A program made the translations under genes and the position numbers. From Harmothoe impar (Eukaryota > Annelida > Polychaeta > Phyllodocida > Polynoidae), in NCBI GenBank assembly GCA_947462335.1, contig OX381707.1, forward strand, positions 37,313,618-37,377,617: a stretch of DNA of 64,000 nucleotides, in the 5' to 3' direction. The notes under the pieces were generated by a model. It was given only the letters and a program-made list of their open reading frames with translations. It did no database searches and had not been told where the DNA came from. Positions within the stretch are counted from its first letter, which is position 1. Each line of letters opens with the position of its first letter. Of the stretch, positions 22,480-33,884 are shown piece by piece.

Positions 22480-22860
22480 CCTTTTCTGTAAACCCCCAGC
22501 GCCCCTATCCGACTGTTGCTGGAGGGGTAGCAAGATTTGCGCCTTTAAATGGCCTGAGTCAACCAGTACCAGCTATGTGCGAAAATTAGGAAAATGCCGT
22601 TATTTGAGCGGATTGATAGAGAGTTGATCAGATGTGCAACTATAAGTCAAATGTGATTTTTGTGTTCAGTTTTAGAAAAAAATCACTTACAGGAGCTGGT
22701 AGACATATATGTAAGCTAGGTAAATCTTGAAGATCTAAGGTCCTCTTATTAGAGCAACTGAGTTATATCAAGTTTAATAGTACTTGAAGTGGTGAAGGCA
22801 GTGACCAGCGGCTGGGGGTAGCCAGGGTAGCTTCCATAACTCACCCCACCGAGAGGGGTA
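22480..22860 (+). repeat. segment resembling 42130-42430
   Basis: Shares CCCAGCGCCC, an ACTGTTGCTG/ACTGTCGCTG segment, a CACCTTTAA/GCCTTTAAA segment and further weak landmarks in order with 42130-42430. It lies inside the 5.16-kb element, so it may be captured host sequence. The similarity is weak. Confidence 0.35.
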
Positions 22861-23043
22861 GGCCCAGACATGGGTTGCCAAATGCCGTGAAAGCTGCCCC
22901 CCTGCGTATACCCCGCCCATCCATTGTACTGTGGCGTTGGAGTTACCTCAGCCCCTCCTCCCCCTCCCAGTGTGGGAGTGGTTTCCCACTTAGAGGACAG
23001 CCTCTTGTGTACATGTGTCTGTATGGCAGGTGAGGAGGGGGGG

Positions 23044-23190
23044 CCCAGTAAACAAAAAACGTTATACTACATTTTGTAACGTTATTTAACGTAGTATAAC
23101 GTTTCTCTAAGATTATTCACTATGGCATAACGTTATACACATCTTTAGAACGTTATTTTGACGTAAAATAACGTTTTTCTGTTAGCTGGG
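23044..23190 (+). mobile_element. 147-bp miniature inverted-repeat element, copy 2
   Basis: Same length and layout as 11484-11630, CCCAGTAAACAAAAAACG... to ...GTTAGCTGGG, with substitutions inside. It is nested in the 5.16-kb element. Target duplication cannot be resolved because both flanks are runs of G. Confidence 0.92.
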
Positions 23191-23286
23191 GGGTTAGACC
23201 GCCCCCGGGAATGAGGACGAACTTTTCAGACTAGGGCGTCATAGGCGTCCTATCTTCCTGGCAGTTGCTTCGACCTGTGTGTGTGT

Positions 23287-23308
23287 GTGGGGGGGGGGGG
23301 GGGGGGGG
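23287..23308. repeat. poly-G tract
   Basis: A GTGTGT run leading into about 20 G. Further G tracts lie at about 23517-23529 and 23665-23681. Such tracts can form G-quadruplexes and are prone to assembly error. Confidence 0.9.
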
Positions 23309-23424
23309 TGCGGGGCGGGGCGGGGCTGACCGGCAGTGGCCCTCCGATGGACGGGGGCACCTCCAGGGCGGGGGTGGGGGGGGAGCGCCACCCGCCCTCT
23401 GACGGGGTCTTGGGGACTGACACT

Positions 23425-23600
23425 TACATGTACATGTACATGTGGCCTGTCTGCTGCCTTGGTCACCCTGTTCAAAAATAACCTATATCTCACACCCACA
23501 CTGAGGCCGGCTTCATGGGGGGGGGGGGGCAGGGCTATTGTCTTAGGGGAGCATTGTTGTATGGTCGCACCTCTACCCCTATCACAATGGGTGTTGTGGT
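23425..23600 (+). repeat. internal direct duplication, copy 2
   Basis: Counterpart of 22170-22310, about 1.26 kb downstream; this copy is interrupted by a poly-G tract. Confidence 0.75.
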
Positions 23601-24429
23601 GGAAAGCTTATGGTAGCTGTTTCACAGCTAGCTCCAGACAGTCCCGTCACCACAAGCGGTGGTTGGGGGGGGGGGGGGGGGAGTGATAACCAACTAAAAT
23701 ATATACATGTATATATTTTTGTTTGAATAAATTGATTGACCATTAAATCATGTAAATGTAGCACACATTCTGCCATTAAGGTCAGGTGAAATATGTACAT
23801 GCTGATTACAGGGTAGAAACATCAACAGTCTCACATTGTCTATTACTTTAGTCTAGTATTTCTCAGGGAGGTCAGTCAACACAGTAGGAAATCCCACTGA
23901 AGTAAATAAGCCTTAGTGGTAATTCCTCGTGTATAGTGTCAATTCAGGCAGGCCACCCGGATTTTTTGTTTTGTTTCAATGAGCTCTAAACGAACTCGTT
24001 TATTTAACATAATTCACGTTCGAAGCGCGGTATACATTATGTTAACTGATGAGACAAAAAATCAATGACATTATAAGAGTGTATCAGGCATATATACTAG
24101 TTCGCATTTTACAATTTAATGGATAGCCTACCCTACCACAGGTAGTGCATAATTGTGGTATTCTACTGTGACTTAGGTTAAGAGGAGCCAGTTTCATATT
24201 AGCAAAGTCTTCCTTTGGATCCTTCTTTATAGATACAATGGTAAACAGAAAGTAATTCTTAAATATTTAAATATTTATAATCTTTGTGATAATAAGGCTT
24301 TAATGCATTTCCTTATTATTATGAATTAATTGTCAAGTATATTATCATCTAGTCCTATACATTGTTAGCATTATGGATATATTTTTATTATTTTTCTCTG
24401 TGACAATAAGAAGCAATTTTACCATACAG

Positions 24430-24700
24430 CTTGTGGCCCTCCAGAAGCCTTAAAATAATGTATTATAACGGGATCAGGGCCCCATAACTCCCCTGGTTAG
24501 TACCACGGGTTGTACCCCTCCAGAAGCCTTTAAAATAATGTATAATAACGGAATCAGTGTCCCATAGCTCCCCTGGCTAGTATCACGGGTTGTACCCCTC
24601 CAGAAGCCTTTAAAATAATGTATAATGATGGGTTTCCTAATTCCCCTGGTTAGTGTCATGGGTTGAATCCTTTCAGAAGCCTTAAAATGATGATTATTCA
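24430..24700. repeat. 80-bp tandem repeat, about 3.4 copies
   Basis: CCCTCCAGAAGCCTT starts at 24437, 24516 and 24596, with a diverged start at 24669. Each unit continues AAAATAATGTATAATAACGG...CTCCCCTGG...CACGGGTTGTA. Clear tandem duplication. Confidence 0.9.
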
Positions 24701-24759
24701 TAATAATGTGATCTACACTTTCCAAAGCTGTCCGGAACCTCCTTCAGTAACCCAGGATA

Positions 24760-26024
24760 TTTGCCCTCTCAAAGTGTGATATTATGATAAATTATTACAT
24801 ATCATGTAATATCATGATTAATCATGGTATGATAAATGTTTTCCCCATCAATGGGAGATATTAAATAAATCATGGTATATTATGATTAATCATGCTCAAA
24901 TAAAATCATGAAAAATCATGCTTTCTCTCGATGCATAAAATTATGATAAATGATGATAATATTATGATAAATTATGGTAAGGTAAAATCATGATAAATCA
25001 TGTTTTCCTCTCATTAGGTGAGTTGATGATGAATCATGATACACCATGATTAATCATAGTCAGGTTAGATTGTGATAAACTATGTTTTCCTATTAACAAT
25101 ATATTGTGATTAATTATGGTCAAATAAGATGGTGATAAATCATGTTTTCTCTCTCAATGTATAAAATCATGATTAATCATAATATACTATGATTAATTAT
25201 GGTAAGGTGAGATTATGATAAATCAAAATCAGGTAAAATCGTGATAAATCATGTTTTTCCTATCAGTGGGAAAGATCATAGTAAATCATGATATATCATA
25301 ATTAGTCATGGTCAAATAAAATTCGTGATAAATCATGCTTTCTCACTCAATGTGTAAAATCATGAAATATTATAATTAATTATGGTAAGGTAAAATCATG
25401 ATAAATCATGTTTTCCCTCTCAATGGGTGAGATCATGACCAGTCATAATACATTGTAATTAATCATGGTCAGGTAGAATCATGATAAATCATGTTTTCTC
25501 TCCCAGTGGATAAAATAATGATAAATTATGATTAAATATGATAAGGTAAAATCATGATAGATCATGTTTCCTCTCATAGTTGGACCATGATAAAGTATGG
25601 TCTATAGTGACATTATGAAAAAAGAAAACATAATTTATCATGATTTGGCCTCTCAGGAGGTAAGATCATAATATAGTATGACTTATCATGATTAATCATG
25701 GTAGGAAAAAACATGGTCTATCATGATTTCTCCTCCCAAGAGGTAATATAACAATAAAATATGATCTATCATGATAGGTGAAAACATGATTTATCATGAT
25801 TTCGCCCCTCGGGAGGTAGGATAATGATATAGTATGCTTAATCGTATTTAATCATGGTGAGAGAAAACAAGATTAATCATGATTTCCCCTCTCAAGAGGT
25901 AATATCATAATAAAGTATGATTGATCACTATTAATCATGGTAGACAAAAACATGCTTAATTATGATTTATCATGATAAATCATGATAAATCATGGTTGAA
26001 CATGATAAATCACGATATTTATCA
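24760..26024. repeat. right arm: degenerate ~80-bp repeats of ATCATGATAAATCATG
   Basis: About ten to twelve units in which AAATCATGTTTTCYYTCTC is followed by a spacer (AATGGGTGAG-like) and then ATCATGAT...ATTAATCATGGTAAGGT. Starts near 24832, 24910, 24996, 25078, 25137, 25246, 25332, 25405, 25488 and 25560. Later units change the spacer to TCTCAGGAGGTAAGAT-like forms. Confidence 0.88.
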
Positions 26025-26044
26025 TGATATTTTTCTACCTGGGG

Positions 26045-26470
26045 CATCTGGAAAGGTACAGGCCATGTTAATATGTAACCCTGATATCAAATACCAAAGA
26101 AATGTTACTCTGTGTTACAGTTTATTTTTCATTTACTGGTTGATTTTGAGACCCAGTTATAAAACAGTTCATTGAAACAATTATAATCACCCCTGTAATC
26201 ATATCAATCAGAGTGAAAGAATGAGTTGTAAAGTAAATAACTGAATGAAGTGTCAAAGCCACACGGGTAAATTTCTTCCTGGTTTGATTCCTTTGGACTC
26301 TGGGTCTTTCATCATGTGTTTTACAGTGTTTGTGCTTGGGCAATTTCACGTTTCCTACACCGATCCTGTTCCTAGGGAGTAATGGTAAGTGGACTGGATA
26401 AAAACAACTGCATAATGGTTATTACAGAGGGGCATTTTAAACACACCACAATGACACAACGGGAATTGCT
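26045..26470 (+). repeat. segmental-duplication module E, copy 1
   Basis: Resumes the host sequence after the 5.16-kb element and matches 33344-33620: CATGTTAATATGTAACCCTGATAT-like sequence, then CCGATCCTGTTC-like sequence, GGGAGTAATG, CATTTTAAACACA. Parts also resemble 29930-30040. Confidence 0.8.
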
Positions 26471-26499
26471 CTTTGTTGGCCGTTGTGAATTTCAGTTTG

Positions 26500-27130
26500 T
26501 TTCATCTCTACATAAAGTGTTTCTACCTGTCTATGTGCCTTGCCTTCTTCCTGATATATTGTATAAACCTGCCCCCCCCCCTTGTCCCTGCCATGTGTCC
26601 CTCCCTCTAGGTTAATGCATGTTGCATTGTTATAGGGAGGCCAGGGATACTCTATTAGTTATAAAAATGCTGTATTCTCATTGTGTATCCAAATGCATGG
26701 TCTCCCTAACAGATCGGATGAGAATGAATCCAACACTGGTTGCTATAGTTTCTATCCTGCCTGGTCATGGTTATGTTGGCATGTGGGTAGGAGAGTCAAT
26801 AGCATATGCAGGGTGCAATTTGGACCAGTCAGCATTTTATCAGGTGGCTAACTGGAAGGTTATAATAACCATCTTAACAAGTCCCTGACACAAAGCTTCA
26901 CAGGGCGGCAGTACAAATGTGTGGGTCCAATTTCACATGCCCTTTTATATTTCGCAGAATGCTGTCAGGGATCTTGCATACAATCAGCTATCCGACCAGA
27001 TATTAACTCACATTAGAGAGAAATAAAACTATTATCTTATAACATTTTTTTCTGCTTGTATCAGCAATTTCAGTCTGGACATCTTACATTTAAGTTACAA
27101 TATAACATTTTCTCAAAAACAGGATATTCA
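26500..27130 (+). repeat. segmental-duplication module F, copy 1
   Basis: Matches 36260-36810 and then 37150-37190: CCTGTCCC...CATTGCTATAGG, CCAGGGATA-like sequence, TTAGTTAT, CATTGTGTATTCAC-like sequence, GGTCTCCCTAACAGA-like sequence, GGACCAGTCAG, TTTTATCAGGT, GATCCAATTTCACATG-like sequence and TGTATCAGC. The other copy has a palindrome array inserted between these parts. Confidence 0.8.
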
Positions 27131-27964
27131 CAAGGTCTGCGTCTGTTGACAGGGTTATTTCGGGTGTCATCTTATATTTCATAATGATTGTAAGCAATTT
27201 CACTGTTAGTTTATTAAACAGACTGAATATTATGTACACGAGGTATAGAAGCATGTATTATTCATCTAACACGGGTTGCTAGAGTGAGTTGCTCTTCGTG
27301 TCGTTGCCGTGTGTAGTTGTGTGTAGGTGGGGTCAATGTCCAATATGAGATGCAGTTTTCACCAGTCAGCATTTATTTTACTATATTGGTCAGAATAAAG
27401 CTGGTCACCAGCACAGATGTCAGATTTCATGTCTTATCGTGATATTGATGGTTTGGAATTAGGAATTTCAGAACGTTCACTAAATGCACTAAAATGACAA
27501 CACCTTCCTGGAGCAACAGCAGTTGAGAGGTGTAGCTATAACTAGTCACAGGAGTTCAATCGTACTGACCATCTTGGAGATGACGCACTACTGCCCTCCC
27601 CCATGGAATGTTCGGGTACCCAAAATTGGTCAAGTGTATTCAAAACCCAGAGGTCTGCCATTTTCTCACATAAATACTCCTTCCCATGTGGGAAGACCTT
27701 AATTAAATTGGTTGTAACCCAATTTCAATCTTTCTATCTTTTTGCAGCTCATTAAGAACAGATTCCTGTTTCTTCATCAGGGCTAATGATTCTTTGTATC
27801 CTACGTCTTGTGTGGTAAGATGGTGTTCTGTGGTCATATTGAGGTCCTCAAACAGCAACACCTATTCTGAATTTTTTCATCATTGTTGATGTTAAGGGAT
27901 AGAAATACCAACATGCTTCGATCATAAAGCATATATACATGTATTATTACATTTTTTACATAGA
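27131..27964. other. no gene seen; partial third copy of module F
   Basis: 27330-27400 repeats the CACCAGTCAGCATTT segment of module F. The remainder shows only short chance open frames. Confidence 0.45.
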
Positions 27965-28694
27965 CCAGGGGTCTGTTGCTCCACAGATACGTACATGTAA
28001 AATAACCATTTTTGGGGGTTTCTGTTGCTCCAGGTTTACGTGTACCTAAAGGTGTAGTTACGTATATGTATGACTTAAGAGTGGTAAGCATTAGTAAATA
28101 TAGCATTTCTCCCCCACTATTAGTGCATACGTAAAGTGTTCGTATATGGAAAATAGGGACATTTACGTGTATGTAAGTGAAAAAATTTGCGTTTCTCTAC
28201 CAAATCCTAGGACACCTACTAGAGGTGTTCTACAAATGTAAAGTATATGGTATGTGGTGTTTACAAAGAATCTTCAATTCACTAATTTTTTGGTCATTTC
28301 ATATCATGTTTTTAAACCTATTTTTACATTCTGAAGTATAAGGAATAAAAAAATTTAGGTTTTTTTGATTTTATTTTAAAATAACCATACCTAAATTACT
28401 GTGTGGCACCAGTTGTAGCAAATCGGAAATGATGTTTTTCTATTGTTTTGCAGCAATATACTCCATCTCTAGGTGTATAGAACTTTACATATACGTAATT
28501 ATTACACTTACGTATAATTAACCAATTGTATGTAGTGTTTCTACGTGTACGTAAGTATTGTATATGGTACTCATTTTACAATTGATACCTGCAGCAACAG
28601 CGCATACCACTACACAATTCGTACCTACTAACTTAACCAAATTTTCGTATACTTAACTGCCTCCATACGTATCTGTGGAGCAACAGACCCCTGG
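27965..28694. mobile_element. 730-bp element with perfect 29-bp inverted ends and ACGTA motifs
   Basis: 27965-27993 (CCAGGGGTCTGTTGCTCCAC...) and 28666-28694 are exact inverted copies. A variant of the end (TTCTGTTGCTCCAGG) is repeated just inside, at about 28020. At least seven ACGTA/TACGTA-type sites with TATGTA neighbours are spread across the element. No target duplication is evident at either CCAGGGG or CAGGGG boundaries, although CAGGGG termini recall hAT elements. Non-coding. Confidence 0.87.
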
Positions 28695-29307
28695 AGGCGT
28701 TATTAATACAACGTCAATCAACGTAACAAATTACTAACATCTAGAATTATATTAGGGTACATCAAGTATAGTATGTAGATAATCCTGACACCAGTCTATG
28801 GATAAATCCGGTCCATAGCCTGGCCTTATCATTGATATCTGACTAACTTTAATATCAATTATAGATGTGTTATGACGTTATACAGATAACTCATGTAGAG
28901 GATGCGTGGGAAGGTTCTGCATGGCTGATGAAAGCAGTTCCCATATAATACAAGTAAGATAAGTATGATTATGAGACACGAAAGAATCATACAGTGAGAT
29001 TGTTATTTAATCAGATGGTTTATTGTTCAATGCGTTTGATATCGGCCAGATAATAATATGGAAGTGATAATGACATTGTAGACAAGTTATGATATATAGC
29101 TCATACATGATGAAGGGGTAACATTATTATATATCCATAATAGACTACACAAAAGAGGTGGCTATGTACACTAGCAGATAGTTTCTATTGCACATTGATC
29201 AAACTTTTCTTGGATTCAGCTTTACCATTCAGCAGTGTATTATCTGTGTGTAATCATAGTTGACTTACTGAGTTTTTAGCACATTTTAGCTTGACAAAGA
29301 AGTAGGA

Positions 29308-29415
29308 CCCAGTGGGCACAATATTCACTTCAATGTTGAGTCAACATTGAATCCACATTGAATCAACATTGTTAACCAGTTTTCAATGCTGATTCAAAGT
29401 TATGTGCCCAATGGG
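29308..29415. mobile_element. 108-bp miniature element, CCCAGTGGGC family, copy 1
   Basis: Starts CCCAGTGGGCACAATATTCA and ends with near-inverse TATGTGCCCAATGGG. Inside are several CAACATTGAATC repeats. GA precedes (29306-29307) and follows (29416-29417), suggesting a 2-bp target duplication. A second, more diverged copy is at 52501-52607. Confidence 0.8.
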
Positions 29416-29639
29416 GAGTGTATAACAAACAGTACATTCAAGAGTAGAACTCCCAAATGGTGTATTATATATTGACACAACACAACACAATACATTCTAA
29501 CCACCTACATAGTAGTAACATACTTAACAATTAAGCAAGCTTAACTTAACCAGTCAAATGCTTAGATTTAAAAAAAGGTTAGACCTTAACATGTTTACAA
29601 CATAAACACATTTGTTGCAGTGTATATATAATATCAATA

Positions 29640-30050
29640 CCTTATTTCAGCACAGCAGTGCATTTATACCTTTACAAACCTGCATCGCATAGATTCTATC
29701 ATACACAAGTGAGTCTAAGCTATGAAAGTGACAAGAAGTTTCCCTGTTAAGGCTTGAGACATGAGGCCCAGTTGTAAAGCAATCCCTTCACCATCACCTG
29801 ATTAAATCACGTTATTCATTTGCAGTCATGGTGAACAGAATAAAGTAATTAACCAGCAAGAAGTAAATCAGCAAAATTAAAAATGCCAGAACGAGAAAGG
29901 CAGACTTCTTCTCGCTTTGATTCATTCTGACCCACAAAATATGGTTAACAATGTTTGTCATGTTCCCCATGAGTAATGACTGGAGTAGTTGATAGAATCA
30001 CTCTTAAGTAATGGGAGTATTTTAAGCACATCATCTTATTGTTGTTGTTA
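29640..30050 (+). repeat. segmental-duplication modules C and E, further copies
   Basis: 29645-29765 resembles 17090-17215. 29790-29830 (TTCACCATCACCTGATT) resembles 37215-37260. 29965-30040 (GAGTAATGACTGG, TTTTAAGCACATC) resembles module E at 26370-26450 and 33525-33600. Patchy and old. Confidence 0.5.
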
Positions 30051-31309
30051 ATTTGTTTCTTCTACTTGCAGTAACATAGAGCCATACAGGCACAGCTCGC
30101 GCTATGCAACTCAGGTGCATATCATATATGAGGTTAAGATATCAATCTGTATCAAACAAATGAAATTATTCTTTCTGTTTGCTCCATTCCATGACTTTGT
30201 CCCCAAACCCCAATTCTAGGTGGTACACATTCATTGGATCAACATCAAAAGGATTGTTTATCAGTGGTTGACAACTTATATCAATGATGATACTTGATTA
30301 TTCATCACACGATTCAATGTTAGTTTGACCAACAGTAAATGGAGATTGAACCATGATCTTTGGTTGACTTTTGATCCTCTCATCTGACAAAACGTGGATA
30401 TTGTTGCAATATCGATGGATGTAGAATGGAACAGTTTGTATCTATGCTGACTGCTGGATTGAAGGTAGGTATTTATCTCAATCGAATCATTTATTGAGGT
30501 TAACACCAGATCGGAGCTATTCTCACAAATCAGACTCAAATAGATGTAAAATTTTCAAATGTAAACAAACTCTTGCATCTAATAATCCATGTTACCATGA
30601 TCTAGCAGATTTACCCTCGTGATAATGGACCAGAAAATTGGTTAGTGAAGCCCAAACTATAACCTTGTGCGGAAATGCAACACATGCGACACGTGACCTT
30701 CTATTTGCCTCTGGGTGTTTTTTCTCCATGCTATAACTTTCTAGCGAAGGAGGCCCCTTTAGAATCGGATATTGCCTAGTTCCGGACACGCTCCTTGATG
30801 GGGATTATTGTGATCCTAATTATTACAATACTGTTTAATTCTGTTTACATTACCAGCGTATTGTGCTTGCCCAGTATGCACATTCTGTTTAATGAGAATA
30901 ATAACGCCAGAGACAAAATAATGGCATGATATTAATGCCTTTGGGAGGGTATTCTAAGCTGGGTGGGTTACATATGGGCCCTCATGAGAATAATGTATTT
31001 TTCTACATTATCCACATAGAAAAGAATCCTCCAACAATAATGCAGACATGCATTTACATGATCATTAGAAACATATGGAAAACAAGAAAATAGGAGGTCA
31101 TGGGCAAAATGAAATTATCCTGAATTAATCAAAATGATATATCCATTGTATGAGCCTATGGGCAAAGCAAATAGGAAATACAGTTATCAGGATGAGTAGA
31201 AGCTAAGGACCTAACGACAGATCAAGGCAGATCGTGACATATAAGGGAGGGGGAATCTGCAAATATCATGGATTTAGGTAGTTCCGTTTTTGCCACCAGG
31301 TACCGTATG
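30051..31309. other. no gene seen
   Basis: AT-rich DNA. Two minus-strand frames of 65-87 codons (30276-30539, 30592-30789) have no recognisable features. Confidence 0.5.
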
Positions 31310-31820
31310 CATAGATTGTGTTAAGTACCTTTAGGGACCATACAACCTCTGCTCTTTTTTTTATCAATACACATCTAGACTATATTGACAATGAGATAGT
31401 AATCATTACGAAGCAACCATTCAGAATGGGAAAAGAAAGAGTCGGCTGTTGTCATGGCACACTCATTAATTTCTCATAGGGTTCTGCTTTTATTAATTGA
31501 TGCAGGTTGAAATCAGCTGTCCTCCGAGCCATTGTATTGACCACTCTGGAGAGTTAACCCTTTAAGGCCGACCAAAAGAATTATTTGCTGGGGATGGGGG
31601 CAAGACATTCTCACAGGAACCTTCCTTGGGCCGAGCCTTTGTTGTTTCCCATAGAGTTGATTATAGTCGATGCTCAGCCAGCCATGGTGTCAACTATAGT
31701 CGATGCTCGGCCCTAAAGTGTTAAACCAAGGACATTGTAACTACTCGGTGGAGACCCTTCTCCCTTAGTATTCATAGATGTGTTTGGTCTGCCTACCTTA
31801 TAGCATGTTTAATTATTGTA
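31310..31820 (+). repeat. segmental-duplication module B, copy 4
   Basis: Counterpart of 17380-17860, interrupted at 31554-31724 by a TTAA-bounded miniature element. Confidence 0.8.
31554..31724. mobile_element. 171-bp TTAA-bounded miniature element
   Basis: TTAACCCTTTAAGGCCGA at the left end is mirrored at the right (16 of 18 positions), and TTAA stands at both edges, the target of piggyBac- and Kolobok-type transposons. Internally TATAGTCGATGCTC occurs twice. The paralogous block at 17640-17760 lacks it. Confidence 0.75.
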
Positions 31821-32179
31821 TTGGTCCTTTTATTGTATTGGTCCTTGAATCATTGATGCCACCTTCTAAACCGCATGTGTATGATACTAAACATCTTACT
31901 TTGGTGCCAGACAGTAATCATGCCACCAAATTCATTTTATTGTGCCCATGTGCATGTGTGGCGCACTATTTCACGTATTGTTTACATTTAGAAGGACCCC
32001 TCAGTTTTAAAAGTGTCATTCTGTGGTTTGGCTGATCTCCTTATGCTCAATTCAGCTGATTCAGTCTGCATTCAATAATTGCTTTTGAATAGTTAATCAT
32101 TAGTACAAAGATATAAGTTAGCCATATAAAAGAAATAAACCCTATAACATAAATGAAACTAACAGAATTTTGTTTCTGT

Positions 32180-33090
32180 TGAGGGACTAGTTTGGGCGAA
32201 GGCCCTGCGTGCGATTTGTCTCTGGCGTGACAAGTTGTCCAAGTGGGGTTTCCATGATTGGCCCCTGAAGACTCTCATTTACATCACAATCCCCACTAAT
32301 CACAGACCTGGGAACAAACAAGTGATCCGGTACTAATCATTATTCAAATAACATCTAAAACAATTAGAAAAACAAATAAGCCTTCCTGGGGCAGATGGCC
32401 TTATTTTCCTATTTACATGAATTTGCATATTGATGAATCTGCCCAACAGGGAAAGATTTAAGATGCAACCAGAGTCAGATCAACCATAAATTGACAATGA
32501 ACTTTGCCCCAGATTAAAAGTGCAGAATGATGTAAGAAGAAGGTAATAAATTTTTTGAAAAAGATATGCAACACTGCAATGGCTAATTTTCAGAGAAGAA
32601 ACATGGGCCTATAAATCAGTCAGTTCTCATTCAATTAATTTGACAACCATAAAAAGAGACACAAATTACTTGGTATCTATAGATAATTCATGGTAGCTAT
32701 CCCTAGATGAGTAAGAATGAGAAAGAATAGATGTTGTCAGGAATAAGGCTTACCAGGGGATATCAATTGTTTTAAAGCTTCTAATGGATTTCCGTAGCAC
32801 TATAGTCCTATCTATAAATTGCTATTATGAATTTGAAGAGGCTGTTGTTGAAGCTTGCTATGCTTGTTTGACCTGGTTGTCTCCTGTTGTCTCTTCCATT
32901 TCTTTATGTGTCAGTGTTCTTGGTGTTCCCTTTATTAGCAGTAACTGCAGCAGTCAGCGTACACAGAGAGACACCATGTTTAATCATCAGGCCAATTGTC
33001 CTCAGCTTCTATCCGCATCAAAGGATATTTCTTACACCTCTTAATGGATCCCCAGTACCAGTTGGTGTCACCACATACTCAGAACTGCAA
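32180..33090 (+). repeat. segmental-duplication module D, copy 2
   Basis: Counterpart of 18700-19560. An 86-codon frame (32784-33044) is open here. The equivalent frame of copy 1 reads similarly (YE-L/F-EEA-A/V-VE...) but has an early stop. Confidence 0.85.
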
Positions 33091-33289
33091 GTATCTATAT
33101 TTGTGGTGATAAAGTATTAATGTTGTTCTCTGGGATAGTGGTAATGGCGGCAGTATTTGTCCTATTGGTATAGTTTTAAGGGCAACATCTGTATTAACAA
33201 GTATGGGATATTGTGTACATTTTAAAAGCGATATCAAATTAACTATCCTGTCCTATGTATTCAGTACTGATGACAAACCTCTCAAATGC

Positions 33290-33620
33290 TTTTCAATATC
33301 TCCTCTCAGCACACAACCACACACATATTGAATCTATGTGATGCATCCTGCAAATTCTGCGCTATGTTAATCTGTGTCCCTGATATTAGATACCAAATTT
33401 ACATTCGCTTTTCGTTGAATATTCAAGATACAAACAGTACAGATCTTATGCGTCTTTCATCCTATGTTTTAGATCATTAATATTTGAGCAATTCATCTTT
33501 TCCAGTCCGATCCTATTCTCGGGGAGTAATGACTCCTTGAATGGATAGAAATAATGGCATATTGGGTTTTAAGTAGAGCATTTTAAACACATCGCATCAC
33601 AGGAGGACATTTGGTCTTTA
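33290..33620 (+). repeat. segmental-duplication module E, copy 2, with the unoccupied site
   Basis: Counterpart of 20820-20884 joined to 26045-26470. The uninterrupted GATGCATC at 33340-33347 is the empty equivalent of the 5.16-kb insertion site. Confidence 0.8.
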
Positions 33621-33884
33621 TTGTAGGTACCACGGATAGTTTGAAGAAACCCTTCCCTGAACAAAATTGTTATACTGGTTAGGAAGCTGATAAAGAATGC
33701 TGAAGAATGATGGTATAACTATGTTAAGAGCCATTCAGTAGTTAATTTTGTATGAATTTTCCAAAAATAACAGTTTCAGCCATTTAGAATCTTTCATTTT
33801 CAATAGCCGATGGGCCAATTTCCGAGTGATATTACACTTATTTTGATGACAATTTGCAGTTGAAAAAGATATTTCCCAATCAAC

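Larger units (their letters stand above)
20885..26044. mobile_element. 5.16-kb element with perfect 21-bp inverted ends and ATCATGAT-rich arms
   Basis: The ends 20885-20905 (CCCCAGGTAGAAAAA...) and 26024-26044 are exact inverted copies. The flanks GATG (20881-20884) and CATC (26045-26048) are the two halves of GATGCATC. A diverged paralog of the host at 33320-33400 reads CTATGTGATGCATCCTGC without the element, the junction falling between 33343 and 33344. So this is an insertion with exact ends and no visible target-site duplication. Both arms consist of degenerate palindromic ATCATGAT-type sequence. The middle contains a nested 147-bp element, an internal direct duplication, poly-G tracts and an 80-bp tandem repeat. 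No transposase, rolling-circle or recombinase domain was recognised in any frame. Its class is therefore unknown and it probably depends on a partner element. Confidence 0.85.

Noticed and set aside
23239..23499. Pro/His-rich and Gly-rich frames around the poly-G tract
   Set aside because: Low-complexity translation of homopolymer and GT-rich DNA.
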